Shown: one piece after another, positions 41,896 through 50,463 of the stretch
Position numbering within the stretch: position 1 is the stretch's first letter
Layout of the letters: every line of letters starts with the position of its first letter
NCBI GenBank assembly: GCA_018268315.1
Contig: JAFDWU010000001.1
Coordinates: 962,324 to 1,026,323, forward strand
DNA from: Armatimonadota bacterium
Lineage (GTDB): Bacteria > Armatimonadota > Fimbriimonadia > Fimbriimonadales > Fimbriimonadaceae
Length of the DNA stretch: 64,000 bases
Reading direction: 5' to 3'
The notes under the pieces: model-generated
Told to the model about the DNA's origin: nothing
Databases searched by the model: none
What the model saw: only the letters and a program-made list of their open reading frames with translations
Program-made: the position numbers and the translations under genes

Positions 41896-44358
41896 TCACC
41901 CCGCCGCGCGGAAGCGCAGCTTCAGCAGGTTCTGAACCTGCATCGCGGTGAAGCCGAGGAGGATTGCCCCCAGCACCCATGCCGCCGCCGTGGCGTAACC
42001 GAACCGCAGGAACAAGAACGCGTTGCTCCAGATCTCCAGCCCGATAGTGCGGGTGGCGTTGAGCGGCCCACCGTTCGTCAGCATCAGCACGCTCTCCATC
42101 GACTTGAATCCGCCTACAAACACCCCCAGCAGGTTGATAAGAATCAGGGGCCGCAGCCCCGGCAAGGTGAAGAACCGAATCTTCTGCCGCCAGGAGGCGC
42201 CATCGAGGTCGGCGGCCTCGTAGCGCTCTTCCGGGATCGTCTTCAGCGCCGCCAGATACAGAATCGAGCCCGGTCCCGCTCCTGCCCAAATTCCCGGCAG
42301 CACCACCGCCAGGCGAGCTAGGTTCGGTTCACCCAGCCAGTTGTGGGCAAGATCAAACCCTGGCAGATGCAGCAGCCCCAGCACGGGGTTAACCAGCTTA
42401 ATGAGAGGAAGCAAGATCAGGTTCAAAATGCCATCCGGCGACTTGTCATAGAACTGCTTGAACATCAGCGCGATCACAGCGGGGCTCGTCATCGCGGGCA
42501 GATAGAAAACCACGCGGTACAGCGCGTTGAATTTCGGGATCTCGTTCAGCGCCAGCGCCAGGAAAATGGGGAGGAAGAAGCCGATGAGCAGCGTCAAGGC
42601 CACGTAGATGCAGCTGTTCAGAACCGACTGATAGAACACGGGCTGGGTGAACACCGCGATGAAGTTATCCAACCCCACAAAATGAGGCGGGCGCATGATG
42701 CGGTAATCCTGAAACGCAATCACCAGCCCCCGCATCAGCGGGTAGTAGGCCCAAAGCAAGATACTGAGCGCAGCTGGGCCGACGCAGAAGGTGAGGAACA
42801 ATTTCGCCTTCTTTCGATCAGTCCCCGCCGGAAGGCGCTCATCGATAATCGCCACGCTCGAAGCGGCTTTGCGCAGGGTGGCGACAACTCCCGCCAGCGT
42901 CAGCAGCCCCACGATGGCGAAAACGAACCCCGCCGTGCGCCTCCTCGCTTGGACGACTGCTGGTGGCTCGTAATCCAACAGGCTCTTGTCCATGTCCTTC
43001 GCCACGCCCTGCAGAATCGAAAGCGCGGGCGTATTCGGCTCCAGAACCGCGCGGTCCAGGGCCTGATCGGCTATTACGTACACCTGCTGGCAGTTGCGGC
43101 CGTAGGGCTCGGGATGGCCGGTTTTGAAAACCTCCTTGTTCGCCTCCACGAAGCCGGGATCGACATACGCAAGCTGATCCTTGTAGCCAAACTTCTCTAG
43201 CCACTGGGGATTCACGAGCGGCCCGAGCCCAAGCTCCACGAACCTCTGGGTGCTGACCCTGGCAGCGGCTTCGCCGCTGAAGAACTTGATGAACCGCCAG
43301 CAGGCATCAAGCCGCTTGGGGTCCTTGATCGAGGCATTGATCGCCCACATACCGGCGTTGATCTCGTTACGCCTGCCCGCGGGGCCTGCCGGAAGCTGGG
43401 CCACGCCCAGCAGGGCGGGGTTCAGGTCGGCCATATTCAGCACCACGTCGTTGGTATAGCCCAGCCACATGGAGATTTTGCCGTCAGCGATATCCTGCCC
43501 AAAGGTGCTGGAAATCGAAGCGGCGGGACCGTACGTCTTCCCATCCGCCTGCCACTTCTCGGCAACGAGGCGGCGGTAGAAATCAAGCGCGGTCGCCGCT
43601 TGCGGTGATGCAATTGCGCTCTTCCAAGCCCCGTTTTCAGCAGGCTCCACAATCTCGCCACCCGCCTGCCACACGAAATTCACCCAATGGTACGCCCGCG
43701 AGCCTTGCCCCGCGCTGAATCCAAAGCCGGTCCTGCCTGGCGCGGCTTGCGTGAGTTTGCGGGCATCGGCGAGAAACTCATCCCATGTTTGCGGAGGCTT
43801 GGAGGGATCAAGGCCAGCTTCCTGGAAGTGGTCCTTGCGGTAGTACAGCGCCATCGCCACTTGGAACCAGGGAATCGCGTAGATGTGGTCGTCGTAGCTT
43901 CGGATCACCTTCATGACCTCGGGATTCGCCCGTTCGATGGCGGAGGGATCGGCGGTTACAAGATCGTCGAGCGGGCGGCAAAAGCCTTGCTCGATGTAGT
44001 TGTAGTACTGCCGGAAGCTGATGTAGAAGACATCGGGCGCGTTGTCTCCCGCCATTGAAAGCAGAAACCCGTTCTCCTGGAGGTCACCGGGAAGATCAAG
44101 CCCGCCCGCGTTCACGACCTGGACATCGGGATTGAGCCGATGGAACTCCTCAAACACCGCCCGACGGGCGCGCGAGCGGGGATCAGAGGCTTCCTTGGGC
44201 GGGATTCCCTGCCATGCTCCCGCCATCATGCGAATTTGCACCTGCCCGCAGAGCGTGGTTACTACGGCAAGAAGGAGAAGTATGGCTAGGCAGCGCGCGC
44301 TCTTGATGGTGCTATTTTGCCCGACCTTCTTCCGCAAGAGGGCAAGAAAAAGGACCAA
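41896..44358 (-). CDS. Fusion of sugar ABC-transporter binding protein and MalF-type permease
   Basis: One 820-aa chain contains two normally separate ABC importer parts. Residues about 20-480 form a family 1 solute-binding protein after a membrane/signal segment (LAILLLLAVVTTLC); motifs include DVFYISFRQYYNYIEQGF, YRKDHFQEAGLDPSKPPQTWDEF and DGKISMWLGYTND. A connecting membrane helix (FVFAIVGLLTLAGVVATL) leads to a MalF-like permease (about 520-820) with six helices and the ATPase-contact EAA loop EERYEAADLDGASWRQKIRFFTLPG. The binding domain is thus tethered outside the membrane to its own channel. No MalG-type partner or ATPase gene is adjacent. The start is TTG 44358 or TTG 44337. Substrate is unknown. 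Confidence 0.88.
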   Translation of the reverse strand: MVLFLALLRKKVGQNSTIKSARCLAILLLLAVVTTLCGQVQIRMMAGAWQGIPPKEASDPRSRARRAVFEEFHRLNPDVQVVNAGGLDLPGDLQENGFLLSMAGDNAPDVFYISFRQYYNYIEQGFCRPLDDLVTADPSAIERANPEVMKVIRSYDDHIYAIPWFQVAMALYYRKDHFQEAGLDPSKPPQTWDEFLADARKLTQAAPGRTGFGFSAGQGSRAYHWVNFVWQAGGEIVEPAENGAWKSAIASPQAATALDFYRRLVAEKWQADGKTYGPAASISSTFGQDIADGKISMWLGYTNDVVLNMADLNPALLGVAQLPAGPAGRRNEINAGMWAINASIKDPKRLDACWRFIKFFSGEAAARVSTQRFVELGLGPLVNPQWLEKFGYKDQLAYVDPGFVEANKEVFKTGHPEPYGRNCQQVYVIADQALDRAVLEPNTPALSILQGVAKDMDKSLLDYEPPAVVQARRRTAGFVFAIVGLLTLAGVVATLRKAASSVAIIDERLPAGTDRKKAKLFLTFCVGPAALSILLWAYYPLMRGLVIAFQDYRIMRPPHFVGLDNFIAVFTQPVFYQSVLNSCIYVALTLLIGFFLPIFLALALNEIPKFNALYRVVFYLPAMTSPAVIALMFKQFYDKSPDGILNLILLPLIKLVNPVLGLLHLPGFDLAHNWLGEPNLARLAVVLPGIWAGAGPGSILYLAALKTIPEERYEAADLDGASWRQKIRFFTLPGLRPLILINLLGVFVGGFKSMESVLMLTNGGPLNATRTIGLEIWSNAFLFLRFGYATAAAWVLGAILLGFTAMQVQNLLKLRFRAAG

Positions 44359-44520
44359 TGCGTTTGAAGCATTGGGGCCAACCGGATTTGATGTATCTTT
44401 GGTTTGTTGTTACTTGCTGCGTTGTCGCCGCACGATGAGAGCCTTAACAGTGTCGGCGCCCGTATATTTGCTAGACCATCCGCCTACACCACGCCTTTGG
44501 CAAAAGCGCCATCGTGACCA

Positions 44521-44548
44521 GTAGAAAATAGTAGTAGAATGTCTGCAT
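44521..44548 (+). promoter_or_regulatory. GTAGAA repeats upstream of recA
   Basis: GTAGAA occurs at 44521-44526 and again at 44534-44539, the latter within TAGTAGTAGAATGTCTGC, 11-38 bp upstream of the recA ATG and before its Shine-Dalgarno (AGAGGGA). The motif TAGTAGA recurs upstream of imuB and the SPL-type gene, and TGTCTGC recurs at the latter. Confidence 0.45.
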
Positions 44549-44558
44549 AGAGGGAAAC

Positions 44559-45618
<1,060 letters not shown>

Positions 45619-45629
<11 letters not shown>

Positions 45630-46044
45630 CGCCTACTCTGCCGCAATCGACTTGCTGGGTAAGCGCGCCATGTTTTCTGGCGCGCTTATCGGTCGTTTGG
45701 AAGGCATGAACTTTGCACCTGCAGACATTGCGCAGGCGCTTGAGCGATTGAAGGCAAGAGGTTTGTTGTCGGACGAAGCGCTTGCAGCCAGCCTTGCTGA
45801 AAGGGAGCAAAGCAAGAAACATGCTTCCCGGCAGAGGATCAGCGAAAAGCTTGAGTCGATGGGTGCGCCAAGCGAAGTGATCGAAACGGTCCTTGCGGCT
45901 TTACCGGAAGATTCGGTGACCGCTGAAGCTGCGCTCGCGTCTAAACGGCTTGTTTCGACCGCCGCCGCCGGACGATACCTTGCGCGGCTCGGATTCGAAG
46001 ACACCGTAATTGAGTCAGCTTTGGAAGGTGCATTTCAACATTGA
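45619..46044 (+). CDS. recX: RecA regulator RecX
   Basis: A 141-aa helical protein that, in the family, inhibits RecA filament extension. It carries the RecX pattern of three tandem three-helix repeats: [45 protein letters not shown], and the last repeat ending [18 protein letters not shown]. The start is TTG 45619, overlapping the recA end by 11 bp; an ATG at 45670 would remove part of repeat 1. The stop overlaps the next start by TTGA. Rather short, as usual. Confidence 0.88.
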
Positions 46045-46835
46045 GCGAGACATATAACATCGTCTTTTGCGGAGACGTGGTGGGCAAACCCGGCCGCGAA
46101 GCGCTCAAGGCAGGCGTCCCAACCCTTAAAACGAGATTTGACCCTCTCTTCTTGGTGGTCAACGGGGAGAACGCCGCTGCCGGTGTAGGAATAACCCCCG
46201 CCATCGCCGACGAATTCTATAGTTGGGGGGTCGACGCCATCACCCTTGGCAATCACGCATTCAACAAGCGCGAAATTGGTCCTTACTTGGATGGCGAAAA
46301 GCCGATTGTAAGACCCTCGAACATGCCGCCGAATACGCCTGGCCGCGGGGTGATCACCGTCACGAAAGAAGGCATCCAGCTTGCGCTGACGAATCTGTGC
46401 GGTCGAGTCTTCCTTGACGGCTACGACGACCCGTTTCGAGAATTCGATCGACTCGTAAGACTGTTAGAGACTCCCCACGTCCTCGTTGACTTCCATGCGG
46501 AAGCAACGAGCGAGAAGGTTGCCTTCGGTTATCACGCCGAGGGGAGAGCCACCTGCGTTCTTGGAACCCACACCCACGTTCAAACGGCCGATGAACGGGT
46601 TCTAGAAGGCGGCACCGCCGTCATAACCGACGTGGGCATGACGGGCCCTTCTGGAAGCGTGATCGGCATGGACCGTGAGATCATTCTCAAGAGATTCCTT
46701 ACCACGCTCCCCCAAAAATTTGAGGTTGGAACCGGGCGTGGTGTAATCTGCGGCGTGTGCGTGGGCGTCAATAGATTATCTGGCCGCGCAATCAGTATCG
46801 AGCGGTTCCAATTGATGCCGGAGGAAATGAATTAA
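46041..46835 (+). CDS. ymdB: YmdB family metallophosphoesterase
   Basis: A 264-aa protein of the YmdB/TIGR00282 family: FCGDVVGKPGREAL, VNGENAAAGVGIT, GNHAFNKREI and GTHTHVQTADERVLEGGTAVITDVGMTGP are the metal-site segments. Family members are cyclic-nucleotide phosphodiesterases in Bacillus. It is coupled to recX (TTGA overlap); the TTG start at 46041 is the only in-frame start before the first strand. It is often found near recA-recX-cinA/rny, as here. Confidence 0.9.
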   Translation: MSETYNIVFCGDVVGKPGREALKAGVPTLKTRFDPLFLVVNGENAAAGVGITPAIADEFYSWGVDAITLGNHAFNKREIGPYLDGEKPIVRPSNMPPNTPGRGVITVTKEGIQLALTNLCGRVFLDGYDDPFREFDRLVRLLETPHVLVDFHAEATSEKVAFGYHAEGRATCVLGTHTHVQTADERVLEGGTAVITDVGMTGPSGSVIGMDREIILKRFLTTLPQKFEVGTGRGVICGVCVGVNRLSGRAISIERFQLMPEEMN

Positions 46836-47843
46836 ATGAAGACTAGGTTTTGGATCTTCGCAGCGCTGTTCAGCGCAAGCGCCCTGTTTGCACAAGACGT
46901 CAGCTTGTTCAATCCCATACGACCAGCCAAAGACCAAGGGCTGACTCTGAAGGCATGGGGCAGTGGCACCTGCGTCGAAACCGATGAAGCGGCCTTCAAA
47001 GGCACACGCAGCATCCGCATCGCCACCCGAAACTTCTTCCAGGGCGGCATCATGAATTTTGAAAGGCCGGTGGATGTGTCGCGCGAATACCAGGACCCCG
47101 CCCTCCTTTTTCAAATTTCGTTCACCAGCCCGCCGAAGACTGGCGCCTTCTTGTTCAGCAACGATTTATTCGCAGACTCCTCCGACTTCAATACCAGCTT
47201 CCTCGGGTTTGGCCCCGCAATCTCGGTCGGCCAAGGCAGAAGCCGCCGGGGCGGCGGCGATGCTGAAGGATCTGCTCCCGCCAATGCCGCTGAGTCGTCG
47301 ACCTCGAAGATAACCGTTCCCGGCTTGGTCCTGCCTTCTTTTGATCGAATGCGGGTTCTTATTGCAACCACAGACAATTTGCGGTCGGAAATATATCTCG
47401 AAGCAAATACAAGCTTTGTTCTGGACCATGGCTGGCGTCAGCTTGCTTTCCCTTTAAGCGCGGTGAAGGGCTTCGACCGTACCAACAAAATCATTAAGTC
47501 GATCTCGATTTCAGCCGATCAGGCAACCTCAATCTATGTCGGCGACATGAAGTTCGTGAAGGACGTGACTCCCATTCAGGGTGATATCGCGGATAAGGGG
47601 CCGATCAACGTTGGCCTTGGCGGTGAAGTGGACTTCAAGACCTATGGTTACGCTGGTTCTACAATTTTGCGATACGAATGGTGCTTCGATAGCGATAAAG
47701 GCTTTGAGCCGGATGCGGAAGGCGGAGAAGTTAGGCACCGCTTCTGGCGGCCAGGCGATTACACCGTGGCCTGCCGGATTTCGGATCGGTATGGACTAAA
47801 GAAACCCCTTACGGTCTCGGTTAAGGTCAAAGTTAATCCGTAA
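46836..47843 (+). CDS. Secreted protein with C-terminal PKD domain
   Basis: Signal peptide (MKTRFWIFAALFSASALFA), then a jelly-roll/carbohydrate-module-like region (about 30-230: FKGTRSIRIATRNFFQGGIMNF, WRQLAFPLSAVKGFDRTNKIIKSI), a Ser/Arg/Gly linker (about 130-155), and a C-terminal PKD domain ending with the marker EVRHRFWRPGDYTVACRISD. No enzymatic residues stand out; a cell-surface adhesion or carbohydrate-binding role is inferred. The start is 1 bp after the ymdB stop. A 188-bp gap follows. Confidence 0.75.
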   Translation: MKTRFWIFAALFSASALFAQDVSLFNPIRPAKDQGLTLKAWGSGTCVETDEAAFKGTRSIRIATRNFFQGGIMNFERPVDVSREYQDPALLFQISFTSPPKTGAFLFSNDLFADSSDFNTSFLGFGPAISVGQGRSRRGGGDAEGSAPANAAESSTSKITVPGLVLPSFDRMRVLIATTDNLRSEIYLEANTSFVLDHGWRQLAFPLSAVKGFDRTNKIIKSISISADQATSIYVGDMKFVKDVTPIQGDIADKGPINVGLGGEVDFKTYGYAGSTILRYEWCFDSDKGFEPDAEGGEVRHRFWRPGDYTVACRISDRYGLKKPLTVSVKVKVNP

Positions 47844-47969
47844 CCGCTAAACGTTCGGACCGATACGAGTGTCATTGATTTCAATGACATTGTCACTTTT
47901 TGAATGTGCTACTAAGCTATTTTGTACGTTCCATTTTGGACGACTTAAATTTCGCTTAACAAATTCGTC

Positions 47970-48011
47970 TACAATACGTCTATAAGTCCATGACAGGAAC
48001 TCCTGTCATGG
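47970..48011 (+). promoter_or_regulatory. TACAAT element and CATGACAGGA palindrome in the leader of the LuxR-type gene
   Basis: A -10-like TACAAT (47970-47975) is followed by a 24-bp palindrome at 47988-48011: CCATGACAGGA, AC spacer, TCCTGTCATGG. It ends 20 bp before the ATG, before the Shine-Dalgarno TTAGGAGA. It could be a self-binding site of the regulator encoded here or a leader hairpin. CATGACAGGA recurs in a hairpin upstream of valS. Confidence 0.5.
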
Positions 48012-48031
48012 GTTAGGAGAATAAGGCAATC

Positions 48032-48640
48032 ATGATGAAAGTAGCCCTGTGTATGAAGGAGAACCTTTTTCGGGAAGCGATGGAGAAGTTGCTTTCCTCA
48101 GAAGGTAGTTACGATGTTGTAGCGTCTGCAGGCAAGGTTTCCACCTGTGTTTCTGCTTCCCGTGTGCACGATGCCCGTGCGATCGTGGTGGTTTGGGATG
48201 GCCTAGATGCCGAAGATCTTGAATTCCTAAAGAACATCAAAGAGCAGACAAGCGCCCTGCTTCTTGTCATCGCCGACACGGCGGAAGAAGTAACAAAGGC
48301 AGGCGTCTCAGCCGAACGATTTGTGCCCAAGCACGGTACCCACCAGCGACTTTATCGCCAGTTGAATGAACTCGCAACGAAGGAAATGAGGCCGAAAGCA
48401 GTTGTACGCGAGCGCGTGTCGCGATATGGCACCGCAGCCAGCCTAACCCCGCGTGAACATGAGATTGCCCTCAAAGTTGCCGAGGGCCTGTCAAATCGAG
48501 ACATCGCTTACGATTTAGACCTCGCCGAGCAGACCGTTAAGAACCTCGTCAGCGTCATTATGCGTAAGATGGGTTGCACGAACCGAGTTCAGGTTGCGCT
48601 GAAGCTATCAAAACCGAAAGGTGATTACGCGAATCAATGA
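48032..48640 (+). CDS. NarL/LuxR-type response regulator with degenerate receiver domain
   Basis: A 202-aa protein. Residues 1-115 look like a receiver domain (MMKVALCMKENLFREAMEKLL, VVVWDGLDAEDLEFLKNI, RFVPKHG). The usual acidic pair near the N-terminus is replaced by MKE and the conserved Thr/Ser position by Ala, though the candidate phospho-Asp (VVVWDGLD) and Lys remain. Residues about 138-200 form a GerE/LuxR helix-turn-helix (SLTPREHEIALKVAEGLSNRDIAYDLDLAEQTVKN). It is probably phosphorylation-independent or ligand-controlled. It overlaps cdsA by ATGA. Confidence 0.88.
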   Translation: MMKVALCMKENLFREAMEKLLSSEGSYDVVASAGKVSTCVSASRVHDARAIVVVWDGLDAEDLEFLKNIKEQTSALLLVIADTAEEVTKAGVSAERFVPKHGTHQRLYRQLNELATKEMRPKAVVRERVSRYGTAASLTPREHEIALKVAEGLSNRDIAYDLDLAEQTVKNLVSVIMRKMGCTNRVQVALKLSKPKGDYANQ

Positions 48641-49389
48641 AGTCTCGGGTCATAACCGCTGTCCTGCTACTGGTCGCGGTTATGGCCCTACTTCTCCTTC
48701 CGCGCCCTGAGCCCGCCGGCATTGCGATTGCCGCACTTGGCTGCATTTCGCTCGCAGAGCTTGCAGGCATACTCAATGCATCCAAGATCTTGGCCGCCTT
48801 TGGCGGCCTTATGCTTTTGGCCCTCGTTGCATGGCCAATTCCTTGGTTGCTGCTCGCCCTGCTGCCACCCCTCTTGTACGGGTTGTTAAAGCAGGATGGG
48901 AATCTGCGGTTTGGGCTTCTCCAGGTTTGGATCTGTCTCCCTCTGGCGCTTCTGTATCGTTCTCACTGCCTTGCGTTCGAGCCTGTTGTTACGCTTGCTC
49001 GGCCGATATTAGGCATGCTCATCCCGGTTTGGGCGGGCGATACCGCTGCTATATTTGTGGGCAAGGCGTTTGGCAAGCATCTTCTGGCGCCAAAGATATC
49101 TCCCAAGAAGACGGTGGAGGGCGCAATCGGCAGCGCCATTGCCTCAATAGCCGTTGCCTTCGCGCTTGCCCCGGTATTGCACTACTTGTCAACGCTTGCC
49201 GCCATCTACGGGCTATCGGCCGCAATTCTTGGCCAGTTGGGCGATCTTTTTGAAAGCGCATTGAAGCGCAAGGCAGAGGTCAAAGACAGCGGCTCGATTC
49301 TGCCCGGCCATGGCGGAGTGCTCGATCGTATCGATGGCCTCCTATTCGCGATCGTCCCCAGCACCCTGGCCTACCTGTATCTCAGGTGA
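48637..49389 (+). CDS. cdsA: Phosphatidate cytidylyltransferase CdsA
   Basis: Inner-membrane enzyme making CDP-diacylglycerol from phosphatidic acid and CTP, the branch point of phospholipid synthesis. The 250-aa protein has about seven or eight helices and the diagnostic C-terminal signature LFESALKRKAEVKDSG, then LPGHGGVLDRIDG. The ATG overlaps the regulator stop (ATGA), an unusual partner; co-translation of a LuxR-type regulator and a lipid enzyme suggests that membrane synthesis responds to the same signal. Confidence 0.94.
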   Translation: MKSRVITAVLLLVAVMALLLLPRPEPAGIAIAALGCISLAELAGILNASKILAAFGGLMLLALVAWPIPWLLLALLPPLLYGLLKQDGNLRFGLLQVWICLPLALLYRSHCLAFEPVVTLARPILGMLIPVWAGDTAAIFVGKAFGKHLLAPKISPKKTVEGAIGSAIASIAVAFALAPVLHYLSTLAAIYGLSAAILGQLGDLFESALKRKAEVKDSGSILPGHGGVLDRIDGLLFAIVPSTLAYLYLR

Positions 49390-49405
49390 TGGGTAACCTG
49401 ACACG

Positions 49406-50413
49406 ATGAGCGCGGCGATCGAGGCCCATAACCTTGAAAAGACCTATGTGACCACCAAGCGTGGCGCAGGGCTTGGTGGCGCTGTAAAAAGCATATTCAA
49501 GCCAGACCGCATCCAGGTAAAGGCCGTTCAAGGCGTCAGCTTCTCTATCGAGCCTGGCGAACTCGTTGGATTCCTCGGCCCGAATGGAGCGGGAAAGACC
49601 ACCACCCTTAAGATGCTCAGCGGCATCCTCATCCCAAGCGGCGGCGAAGCAAGGGTGCTTGGGTACAAGCCGTTCGACCGCAACTACGACATGCTTAAGC
49701 GTATCTCGCTGGTCATGGGCAATAAGCAGCAGCTTTGGTGGGATTTGCCCGCGCGCGACAGCTACGCAGTGCTCAAAGAACTTTATGAGATCCCGCAGGC
49801 GCTGTACAAGCAGCGGCTGGACGAGCTTCTTGAAATCCTGGAGCTGAAGGACAAGGTTGATATCCAGGTCCGCCGCCTCAGCCTTGGCGAGCGAATGAAG
49901 TGCGAGTTGGTGGCCGCCTTGCTCCACCGCCCGGAAGTGCTGTTCTTAGATGAGCCGACGCTTGGCCTGGACGTTGTCAGCCAGAAACGCATCCGTGAAT
50001 TCTTGAGAGGCATCCACCAGGAGGAGGGCACCACGATGATCCTCACCAGCCACTACATGCAGGACGTATCGGAGCTGTGTGATCGGGTGATCATCATCGA
50101 CAAGGGCATCGTCGTCTTCGACGGCGACCTGAGCGTGCTTGCCTCTCGCTTTGGCGACTCTCGCCTCATTAAGCTCCAGTTCTGCGAAGAGATCGATGAG
50201 GCGGATCTGCTCAGAATTGCCCCCAGCGCGAAACTGGATGGGGTTTGCGCCTCTCTTGAGGTGTCCCAAGAAGAGACCGCAACCCTCGCCGCCGCGCTTC
50301 TCTCTCAGCTGCCGGTGGCCGACATTTCCATTGAGGAGCCGGACCTCGAAGAGGTCATCCGTCGCCTCTTCACCGGCCATGTTCCACGTGAAACAACCGG
50401 CCTGAACTCCTAG
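49406..50413 (+). CDS. ABC-2 type exporter ATP-binding protein
   Basis: A 335-aa ABC ATPase: Walker A GFLGPNGAGKTTTLKML, signature LSLGERMKCEL, Walker B VLFLDEPTLGLDVVS, and a switch His in ILTSHYMQD. The N-terminus has a short insert (VTTKRGAGLGGAVKSIFKP) characteristic of ABC-2-type exporters, and the C-terminal 70 residues form the usual accessory domain (ISIEEPDLEEVIRRLF). No permease gene follows; valS begins 50 bp after it. Confidence 0.9.
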   Translation: MSAAIEAHNLEKTYVTTKRGAGLGGAVKSIFKPDRIQVKAVQGVSFSIEPGELVGFLGPNGAGKTTTLKMLSGILIPSGGEARVLGYKPFDRNYDMLKRISLVMGNKQQLWWDLPARDSYAVLKELYEIPQALYKQRLDELLEILELKDKVDIQVRRLSLGERMKCELVAALLHRPEVLFLDEPTLGLDVVSQKRIREFLRGIHQEEGTTMILTSHYMQDVSELCDRVIIIDKGIVVFDGDLSVLASRFGDSRLIKLQFCEEIDEADLLRIAPSAKLDGVCASLEVSQEETATLAAALLSQLPVADISIEEPDLEEVIRRLFTGHVPRETTGLNS

Positions 50414-50420
50414 CCCCAGG

Positions 50421-50453
50421 TACAATGCCCTTGCCTTTCATGACAGGAAAGGC
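50421..50453 (+). promoter_or_regulatory. Promoter element and leader hairpin upstream of valS
   Basis: TACAAT (50421-50426) begins 8 bp after the ABC gene. Then GCCTTTC (50433-50439) and GAAAGGC (50447-50453) form a 7-bp stem with loop ATGACAG, directly before the Shine-Dalgarno GGGGGAT of valS. The right arm and loop contain CATGACAGGA, as in the leader of the LuxR-type gene. Too small for a T-box. Confidence 0.5.
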
Positions 50454-50463
50454 GGGGGATTGA

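Noticed and set aside
42343-43200. 285-aa plus-strand ORF
   Set aside because: It is antisense to the binding protein-permease fusion, is rich in Gln/Arg/His and lacks any motif.
50414-50463. T-box riboswitch before valS
   Set aside because: The leader is about 30 nt with one small hairpin; a T-box needs roughly 200 nt with specifier and antiterminator elements.
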